Source: Candidatus Latescibacterota bacterium (GTDB taxonomy: Bacteria; Latescibacterota; UBA2968; GCA-2709665). From it: a DNA stretch of 11,170 nt. Position numbers and translations under genes: made by a program. Position 1 is the stretch's first letter. Every line of letters begins with the position of its first letter. Shown piece by piece: positions 6,506-11,170 of the stretch. Below the pieces are notes generated by a model that did not search any database, was not told the origin of the DNA, and was given only the letters and a program-made list of their open reading frames with translations. Location: NCBI GenBank assembly GCA_030746455.1, contig JASLMQ010000654.1, positions 1 to 11,170 of the forward strand. Reading direction: 5' to 3'.

Positions 6506-7522
6506 TCAGAAGTCTTCGTCCAGGACCGTCAGGTGCTCGGACTTCGTTGCCACCGCATTGTATTTCGAAGTGTCCATGCCGAACTGCAAACCCTGACCCT
6601 CGAGAATTGCCGTCAGCTCGTTGAGCGACTTGCGCCCGAAATTCCGGAACTTGAGCATCTCGGTCTCGGTCTTCTGAACGAGGTCCTCGAGGGTCAGGAT
6701 GCTCGCAGCCTTGAGGCAGTTCGCAGAACGGACCGAAAGCTCCAGCTCCTCCACCGGCATCTGCAGAAGCGAGGCGATCCGCTGGGTCTCCTCGTCGACG
6801 ATCTCTTCGGGCTCTTCCTCGGGCTCCTCCTCGAAGCTGATGAACAACTCGAGGTGGTCCTTTAGGATCTTTCCGGCATGGGAAACCGCATCATCCGGGC
6901 GAACCACGGCATTCGTCCAAACCTCGAGGGTCAGCTTGTCGTAGTCGGTCTGCTGGCCCACTCGGGCGTTGTCGACCTCGTAGTGCACCTTGCGGATCGG
7001 TGAAAACGCGGAATCGATCGGTACGGTGCCCATGGGCTGTTCCGCGGCCTTGTTGTCCTCGGCAAGGACATACCCCCTGCCTCGGCCCACCGTGATCTCC
7101 ATGTCCAGGCGTCCGCCCTCGTCCAGCGAGGCCAGGTGTTGCTCTGGATTCATCACCTCGATATCCGAATCCACCTGGAGCGCGTCGGCCTTCAGCTCTC
7201 CGGGCCCATCGCAGGTGACCCGAAGCAGCTTGTCTTCCTCGGCGTGGAAGCGAAGGCAGACTTCCTTGAGGTTCAGCACGATCTCCGTCACGTCCTCCAC
7301 GACGCTTTCGATCACGGAGAACTCGTGCTGAACTCCCTCGATCCGCACCGCCTTGACGGCCGCGCCCTCGATCGAGGACATCAGCACTCGGCGAAGCGCA
7401 TTGCCGATGGTTGTGCCGAATCCCCGCTCAAGGGGCTGCACCGTGAACATCCCGTAGCCGTCTGTGAGGCTCTCCTCGTCGATCTGCACCGAACGAGGCA
7501 TCTGGAAGTTCCTGGGCTTCAT
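6506..7522 (-). CDS. rpoA: DNA-directed RNA polymerase subunit alpha
   Basis: A full-length alpha subunit of 338 residues. The N-terminal domain (about 1-230) carries the dimerisation and assembly motif GFGTTIGNALRRVLMSS (34-50). A very acidic linker (EEEPEEEPEE at 231-240) leads to the C-terminal domain (about 250-320). The DNA-contacting residues fall at the same numbers as in E. coli: R265, N268, C269, L270, K271 in VRSANCLK, and G296, K298, S299 in GRKSL. UP-element and activator contacts should therefore be conserved. The ATG at 7522 is preceded by GAGGAGAG. The gene lies between rpsD (45-nt gap) and rplQ (15-nt gap), the standard alpha-operon order. Confidence 0.98.
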   Translation of the reverse strand: MKPRNFQMPRSVQIDEESLTDGYGMFTVQPLERGFGTTIGNALRRVLMSSIEGAAVKAVRIEGVQHEFSVIESVVEDVTEIVLNLKEVCLRFHAEEDKLLRVTCDGPGELKADALQVDSDIEVMNPEQHLASLDEGGRLDMEITVGRGRGYVLAEDNKAAEQPMGTVPIDSAFSPIRKVHYEVDNARVGQQTDYDKLTLEVWTNAVVRPDDAVSHAGKILKDHLELFISFEEEPEEEPEEIVDEETQRIASLLQMPVEELELSVRSANCLKAASILTLEDLVQKTETEMLKFRNFGRKSLNELTAILEGQGLQFGMDTSKYNAVATKSEHLTVLDEDF

Positions 7523-7567
7523 ACAAAACTCTCCTCAGACGGGAAGCCGTATGGCCCCCCACAAGCA

Positions 7568-8197
7568 TTACTTGGAATAGAGCTCCACGATCAGCTGTTC
7601 CTCGACAGTCGTGGGGATATCCTCACGTCTGGGGTGTTCAAGGAATGTGCCGCTCAGGTTCACCTTGTCTACGGAGAGCCACTGGGCCTGCCGCCCCTCG
7701 CCCATCCGCTTCAGCGACTCGTGAATGGACTCGAGCTGACGGCTCTTCTCCCTGATCTGAATCGTGTCCCCGGGAGAGACCTGGAACGAAGGGATGTCCA
7801 CCGTTCGGTCGTTGACCATCACGTGCCGATGCCGAACCAGCTGTCGTGCAGACTTCCTGGACGGCGCAAAGCCCAGCCGCTGAACCACGGTGTCGAGACG
7901 CGATTCCAGGACCTGCAAAAGCTGCTCGCCGGTCACGCCCTTCCGCTGGGCCGCCCGGTTGTAGTAGTTCCGGAACTGGTTTTCCAGCACCCCGTATTGC
8001 CGTCTGGCCTTCTGCTTCTCCCTCAGCTGAAGGGAATACTCGGAAGGCTTCCGGCTGGGACGCTGGCCGTGCATGCCGGGGGCATAGCCACGCCTCTCGA
8101 AGGCACACTTATCAAGGTAGCAGCGCTCGCCTTTCAGGAAAAGCTTGACGCCTTCGCGACGGCACAGCTTGCAGTTGGAGCCCGTATACCTCGCCAT
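7568..8197 (-). CDS. rpsD: 30S ribosomal protein S4 (zinc-binding form)
   Basis: A 209-residue S4, a primary 16S rRNA-binding protein that nucleates assembly of the small-subunit body. In many bacteria it also represses its own operon. The N-terminus has four cysteines (C9, C12, C26, C31; NCKLC and CYLDKC), the C+ zinc-finger form that E. coli S4 lacks. The S4 RNA-binding domain follows from about 95 (LDTVVQRLGFAPSRKSARQLV, then HVMVNDRTVDIPSFQVSPGD). It ends IVELYSK, usual for the family. The ATG at 8197 is preceded by AAGGAGG at 8209-8215. The 85-nt gap separating it from rpsK is longer than the other gaps in the operon and holds a large stem-loop (8229-8279). Confidence 0.97.
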   Translation of the reverse strand: MARYTGSNCKLCRREGVKLFLKGERCYLDKCAFERRGYAPGMHGQRPSRKPSEYSLQLREKQKARRQYGVLENQFRNYYNRAAQRKGVTGEQLLQVLESRLDTVVQRLGFAPSRKSARQLVRHRHVMVNDRTVDIPSFQVSPGDTIQIREKSRQLESIHESLKRMGEGRQAQWLSVDKVNLSGTFLEHPRREDIPTTVEEQLIVELYSK

Positions 8198-8228
8198 TCA
8201 GATCCTCTCCTCCTTGGGCGAACCTATT

Positions 8229-8279
8229 CCACGGGGGCACAAACCCGGCATCGAACACGGGTTTCAGCGCCCCGCGTGG
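8229..8279 (-). promoter_or_regulatory. Bulged stem-loop between rpsK and rpsD (candidate S4 leader site)
   Basis: In transcript sense, CCACG-C-GGGGC (8279-8269) pairs with GCCCC-CGTGG (8238-8229) as two 5-bp helices with a single bulged C. Inside, across a small internal loop, AAACCCG (8264-8258) pairs with CGGGTTT (8247-8241) around a 10-nt loop. It begins 4 nt after the rpsK stop and ends 14 nt before the rpsD Shine-Dalgarno. No T-run follows, so it is not an intrinsic terminator. S4 is a known autoregulator (alpha-operon leader in E. coli, rpsD leader in Bacillus). A translational control or RNA-processing element is the natural reading, but it is inference. Confidence 0.45.
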
Positions 8280-8282
8280 GAA

Positions 8283-8672
8283 TCAGACGCGTCTTCGCTT
8301 GGGCGGACGGCAGCCGTTGTGCGGAATCGGTGTCACATCGCGTATGGCCGAGATCTCCAGCCCGGCGCCCTGAAGCGAGCGCACCGCGGCCTCACGGCCG
8401 ACACCGGGTCCCCGCACCCACACCTCGACGCGGCGAAGCCCCATCCCCATCGCCTCCCTGGCGGCCGCCTCGGCGGCCAACTGCGCGCCAAAGGGCGTGC
8501 TCTTCCGGGAACCGGGCATGCCGGCCCTGCCGCTCGAAGACCAGGATATCACCTGGCCCTCCTTGTCGGTGAGGGTCACGATGGTGTTGTTGAACGTGGC
8601 CTTGATGTGGGCGACCCCCAGGGAATCGACCCGCTTCTGTCGTCTTCTGGCTCTTCTCTGTTCCGGTGGCAA
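8283..8672 (-). CDS. rpsK: 30S ribosomal protein S11
   Basis: With a TTG start at 8672 this encodes 129 residues, the same length as E. coli S11. S11 binds the 3' domain of 16S rRNA in the platform of the small subunit. Conserved blocks are [18 protein letters not shown] (about 19-36), [20 protein letters not shown] and the C-terminal [19 protein letters not shown] longer frame opens with GTG at 8702, 6 nt after the rpsM stop, but its only purine-rich sequence (GGAG) ends 1 nt before the GTG. The TTG has GAGGAGG at 8679-8685 with an ideal 6-nt spacer. The true protein therefore probably starts [14 protein letters not shown]. It lies in alpha-operon order between rpsM and rpsD. Confidence 0.96.
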   Translation of the reverse strand: MPPEQRRARRRQKRVDSLGVAHIKATFNNTIVTLTDKEGQVISWSSSGRAGMPGSRKSTPFGAQLAAEAAAREAMGMGLRRVEVWVRGPGVGREAAVRSLQGAGLEISAIRDVTPIPHNGCRPPKRRRV

Positions 8673-8678
8673 CGAACG

Positions 8679-8685
8679 CCTCCTC
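8679..8685 (-). promoter_or_regulatory. Ribosome binding site deciding the TTG start of rpsK
   Basis: GAGGAGG on the minus strand, followed by the 6-nt spacer CGTTCG and then TTG (8672-8670). It is one of the strongest Shine-Dalgarno sequences in the window. It lies within the longer rpsK frame, so it would be unused if translation began at the GTG at 8702. Confidence 0.7.
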
Positions 8686-8708
8686 AAATCAGAGCGATTC
8701 ACGCTCCG

Positions 8709-9089
8709 TTAAACGTCAGCCTTCCTCTTCCTGGCAACCTGCCCCTTCTTCGGACCCTTGCGCGTTCTTGCGTTCGTCCGCGTGCGCTGGCCCCGAACGG
8801 GAAGCCCGCGGCGCCAACGCAGGCCGCGGTAGCAGCCGATATCCATCAGACGTTTGATGTTCATGGCCACTTCGCTACGCAGGTTACCCTCGACCCTGTG
8901 CTCGGCTTCGACCACACTTCGGATCTTGGCGACATCCTCTTCGGTCAGGGCCTCCACCCGTGTGGCCGGAGAGATCTGAGTCTTCTGCAGGATCTTCCGG
9001 GACGAGCTTGGGCCGATGCCGAAGATGTAGGTCAGTGCGACCTCCACCCGCTTCTCCCGGGGGATATCGACGCCCGCGATTCGTGCCAT
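8709..9089 (-). CDS. rpsM: 30S ribosomal protein S13
   Basis: A complete S13 of 126 residues. S13 lies in the head of the 30S subunit and bridges to the 50S subunit and P-site tRNA. It starts [21 protein letters not shown], includes the helix-hairpin-helix-like [11 protein letters not shown], and has the typical basic C-terminus with [19 protein letters not shown] and RKRKADV. The ATG at 9089 follows a near-perfect Shine-Dalgarno (GGGAGGTGAT). The 57-nt gap to rpmJ, where E. coli has its S4-binding pseudoknot, shows no clear structure to my eye. It is first of the alpha-operon genes proper. Confidence 0.98.
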   Translation of the reverse strand: MARIAGVDIPREKRVEVALTYIFGIGPSSSRKILQKTQISPATRVEALTEEDVAKIRSVVEAEHRVEGNLRSEVAMNIKRLMDIGCYRGLRWRRGLPVRGQRTRTNARTRKGPKKGQVARKRKADV

Positions 9090-9146
9090 CAGATCACCTC
9101 CCTATCGAAACTGCGGTGCCAGCCTATTGCCCTATGCCCCATATGT

Positions 9147-9260
9147 CTAGCCCTGTCGCTGCTTGTGCCGAGGGTTGGTGCAAATTACTCGCACAACGCC
9201 CCGCCTTCTGATGACCTTGCAGTGGCTGCACCGACGCTTCACAGACGATTGTACCTTCAT
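9147..9260 (-). CDS. rpmJ: 50S ribosomal protein L36 (zinc-ribbon form)
   Basis: A 37-residue gene running from ATG at 9260 to TAG at 9147. The protein begins [15 protein letters not shown] and ends [10 protein letters not shown], matching the short C+ form of L36. Zinc ligands are C11, C14, C27 and H32. The Shine-Dalgarno GGGGGTGA lies 4 nt before the ATG. It sits 49 nt after secY and 57 nt before rpsM, as at the spc/alpha boundary in E. coli. Confidence 0.96.
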   Translation of the reverse strand: MKVQSSVKRRCSHCKVIRRRGVVRVICTNPRHKQRQG

Positions 9261-9309
9261 GGTGTCACCCCCGGACCGCCTACCGGTACTCGCGCACGGT
9301 CCCGCTAGC

Positions 9310-10650
9310 CTACCCTCGACGCCCCTTGAGCTTGCCCTTCTTCATAAAACCGTCGTAGTGCCTCATCAGCAGATGGGTCTCGACCCGCTGCAGCGTGTCC
9401 AGCGCGACACCCACGATGATGAGCAGGCCCGTCCCGCCGAAGAAGTCGTTCAACCCGGGATGGACCCCCAGGTAGGAAATGATGAAAAACGGGAAGACTG
9501 CGATCCCGGCAAGGAAGAACGAACCCGGCAGGGTGATCCGGGTCAGGATCCGGTCGATGTAGTCGGAGGTCCGCTTCCCCGGACGAATCCCGGGGATGAA
9601 GCCTCCGTGCCGCTTCATGTTGTCAGCAAGGTCCACCGGGTTGAAAACGATGGCCGTATAGAAGTAGGCGAAGAAAATGATCATCGTACTGTAGAACACC
9701 CAGTAAGGCAAGGCCTGAACCGTTGTGCCCGCGGAGAATGCCACCTTCATCTGCTGCATGAACTCGCTGGCGGGAAACAGCCCGGCGGCCATTCCGGGCA
9801 GGAACATGATCGCCTGCGCGAAGATGATGGGCATCACGCCCGACGTGTTGAGCTTCATAGGAAGGTGTGTAGTCTGCCCGCCGTAGACCCGCCGCCCGAC
9901 GACGCGCTTGGCGTATTGCACCGGAATCTTGCGGGTTCCCTGGGTAATGAGGACTACAAGAGCCGTCACCGCCACGATGATGACCAGCACGAGCAACTCG
10001 AGAAGGATGCCCTTGTCGTTGGTAACGAAGTCCCGGTATTCCTGCCCCACCGCCCAAGGGACACGAGCCACGATCCCGATGAAGATCAGCATGGACATCC
10101 CATTCCCGATCCCCTTGGCGTCGATCTGCTCACCCAGCCACATAATGAAGACCGTGCCCGCGGTGATCGTCAACACCGTCAGCATCCGGAAACCCCATCC
10201 GGGATCCAGGACGACCGACATGCCCGAATGGGGGGACTGGATGGTCTCCATATACATGCTGATGCCGAAGGACTGTGCCGCCGCGAGCGCAACCGTGGCG
10301 TAGCGGGTGTACTGCGTGATCTTCTTCCGGCCCTCCTCGCCCTCTTTTTGGAGTTTCTGCAGGGCGGGGATGACGGCGCCCAGAAGCTGGAAAATGATTG
10401 AGGCGCTGATGTAGGGCATGATGCCGAGGGCGAATACCGTCGCCCGCGTGAAGGCCCCCCCAACGAACATATCGTACATGGCCAGGGGCCCCAGATCGGC
10501 GCCACTGAAGAACTCCCTAAGCGCGATCCGATCGATCCCGGGGATGGGGACCTGTCCACCGATCCGGTATACCACCAGGATTCCCAGCGTGAACAGGATT
10601 TTGTTCCGCAACTCCGGGATCTTGAAGGCACTCTGAAAGCTCTGGAGCAC
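9310..10650 (-). CDS. secY: Preprotein translocase subunit SecY
   Basis: A 446-residue polytopic inner-membrane protein forming the SecYEG protein-conducting channel. Ten hydrophobic segments can be followed, roughly at 17-36, 70-90, 117-135, 154-172, 183-200, 215-235, 270-290, 314-335, 375-393 and 405-420. The plug region follows segment 1. The cytoplasmic C4 loop has [17 protein letters not shown] (238-254). The C5 loop has [22 protein letters not shown] (337-358), including the conserved R357 region that contacts the ribosome and SecA. The start is a GTG at 10650: it gives the usual family start ([19 protein letters not shown]) and is preceded by TAGGAGG, 5 nt away and overlapping the rplO stop. 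It follows rplO by 9 nt; rpmJ follows after 49 nt, with no adk, map or infA. Confidence 0.98.
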   Translation of the reverse strand: MLQSFQSAFKIPELRNKILFTLGILVVYRIGGQVPIPGIDRIALREFFSGADLGPLAMYDMFVGGAFTRATVFALGIMPYISASIIFQLLGAVIPALQKLQKEGEEGRKKITQYTRYATVALAAAQSFGISMYMETIQSPHSGMSVVLDPGWGFRMLTVLTITAGTVFIMWLGEQIDAKGIGNGMSMLIFIGIVARVPWAVGQEYRDFVTNDKGILLELLVLVIIVAVTALVVLITQGTRKIPVQYAKRVVGRRVYGGQTTHLPMKLNTSGVMPIIFAQAIMFLPGMAAGLFPASEFMQQMKVAFSAGTTVQALPYWVFYSTMIIFFAYFYTAIVFNPVDLADNMKRHGGFIPGIRPGKRTSDYIDRILTRITLPGSFFLAGIAVFPFFIISYLGVHPGLNDFFGGTGLLIIVGVALDTLQRVETHLLMRHYDGFMKKGKLKGRRG

Positions 10651-10659
10651 CTCGGCCTC

Positions 10660-11130
10660 CTATTCCGTCTCGGGCTTCGAAGCGTCTCTTGCGATAACCT
10701 CAACACTCCCGCCCGCCCGGGTGATCTTCTCCGAAGCCGTGTCGGAAAACGCGTGAGCCTGGACTTGCACCGCCGCCGAGATCTCGCCGCGGCCCAGTAC
10801 CTTGACGGGCCTCCTGAGCGACTTGATCAGTCCGGCGTCCTTCAGGACCTGGGGCGTCACCTCGCCGGACAGCTCGCGCCGGGCGATCTCGTCCAGGTTG
10901 ACGACCTGATAGACGACCCGGTTCGGATTGCTGAACCCGATCTTGGGCAGCCGCCGCTGGAGCGGCATCTGACCGCCCTCGAACCATGGCCTGATCTTCG
11001 AACCCGATCGCGACCTCTGCCCCTTGTGGCCCTTGCCCGAGGTCTTGCCATGGCCCGAGCCCGCGCCGCAACCCAGTCGTTTCCGTTTCTTGACCGCACC
11101 GGCCGGCGGCGCGACTTCTCCAAGTTTCAT
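10660..11130 (-). CDS. rplO: 50S ribosomal protein L15
   Basis: A complete L15 of 156 residues, a late-assembly protein of the large subunit. The Gly/Lys/Arg-rich N-terminal region is typical (RLGCGAGSGHGKTSGKGHKG at about 18-37, then SRSGSKIRPWFEGGQMPL). A globular domain follows, with LPKIGFSNPNRVVYQVVNL and the C-terminal ITRAGGSVEVI signature. The ATG at 11130 has GAGGAAAAGGG upstream. The stop overlaps the secY Shine-Dalgarno, so the two genes are tightly linked. Upstream only 40 nt remain in the window; rpmD would be the expected neighbour but cannot be confirmed. Confidence 0.98.
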   Translation of the reverse strand: MKLGEVAPPAGAVKKRKRLGCGAGSGHGKTSGKGHKGQRSRSGSKIRPWFEGGQMPLQRRLPKIGFSNPNRVVYQVVNLDEIARRELSGEVTPQVLKDAGLIKSLRRPVKVLGRGEISAAVQVQAHAFSDTASEKITRAGGSVEVIARDASKPETE

Positions 11131-11170
11131 AGCCCTTTTCCTCGAACAGACGCCAGGAGCTTTTAGGATC

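Noticed and set aside
5159..6865. A 568-codon plus-strand open frame crossing rplQ, rpoA and the GHL10 gene
   Set aside because: It is the antisense of three well-recognised genes in GC-rich DNA. Its translation is low-complexity with no family features, and no ribosome binding site or promoter supports it.
7136..8572. A 478-codon plus-strand open frame opposite rpoA, rpsD and rpsK
   Set aside because: Antisense of three conserved genes, with no start signals and no recognisable domains.
9090..9146. Search for an E. coli-type S4-binding pseudoknot between rpmJ and rpsM
   Set aside because: Only 3-4 bp pairings were found by eye, so no structure is claimed here.
9163..10401. A 412-codon plus-strand open frame opposite secY and rpmJ
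   Set aside because: Shadow of secY, which is unambiguous on the minus strand. The antisense product is rich in His, Asp and Arg, as expected from a reversed membrane-protein sequence.
11131..11170. Possible 3' end of rpmD, with a TAA at 11165-11163 on the minus strand
   Set aside because: rpmD is expected upstream of rplO, but only a few bases before this stop are in the window, too few to identify a gene.

Overview
The window is a GC-rich bacterial chromosomal segment. The large right-hand part (about 3,190-11,130) is read from the minus strand. It carries the end of the spc ribosomal-protein operon followed by the alpha operon: rplO, secY, rpmJ, rpsM, rpsK, rpsD, rpoA, rplQ. SecY is followed directly by rpmJ and rpsM, with no adk, map or infA between them. 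RpoA has a normal alpha-CTD, and S4 and L36 are the cysteine-bearing, zinc-binding forms. Nothing in the window fixes the phylum. The composition and gene set suit an uncultured, high-GC, free-living bacterium, and any lineage named from this alone would be a guess.

The minus-strand series continues past rplQ without an obvious terminator into a secreted or lipid-anchored-looking GHL10/DUF187 glycoside hydrolase-like protein. That gene overlaps the start of a TrmA/RlmD-family RNA m5U methyltransferase. The series then meets the convergent, monocistronic greA gene. GreA ends in a strong rho-independent hairpin at 3,152-3,188. In effect the translation and transcription operon carries two extra genes at its tail.

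A 366-bp divergent intergenic region (2,281-2,646) separates greA (plus) from a minus-strand pair: a DHDPS/NAL-family aldolase (dapA-like) and the AmmeMemoRadiSam-system radical SAM enzyme (amrS). The region holds two near-consensus sigma70-type promoters, one per direction, and a hairpin at the very start of the greA leader. A further minus-strand gene of unknown function, cut by the window edge, starts at position 195 behind its own possible promoter.

Most of the window is conserved housekeeping DNA. I see no mobile element, CRISPR array, tRNA, rRNA or clear sign of horizontal transfer, and no convincing new multi-gene system. The points worth a second look are: a 51-nt bulged stem-loop filling the gap between rpsK and rpsD, a candidate S4 autoregulatory site; a 13-bp hairpin followed by a T-rich run in the greA leader; an acidic tail of about 88 residues on L17; active-site substitutions in the DapA-like protein; and an amrS gene with no visible AMMECR1 or Memo partner.
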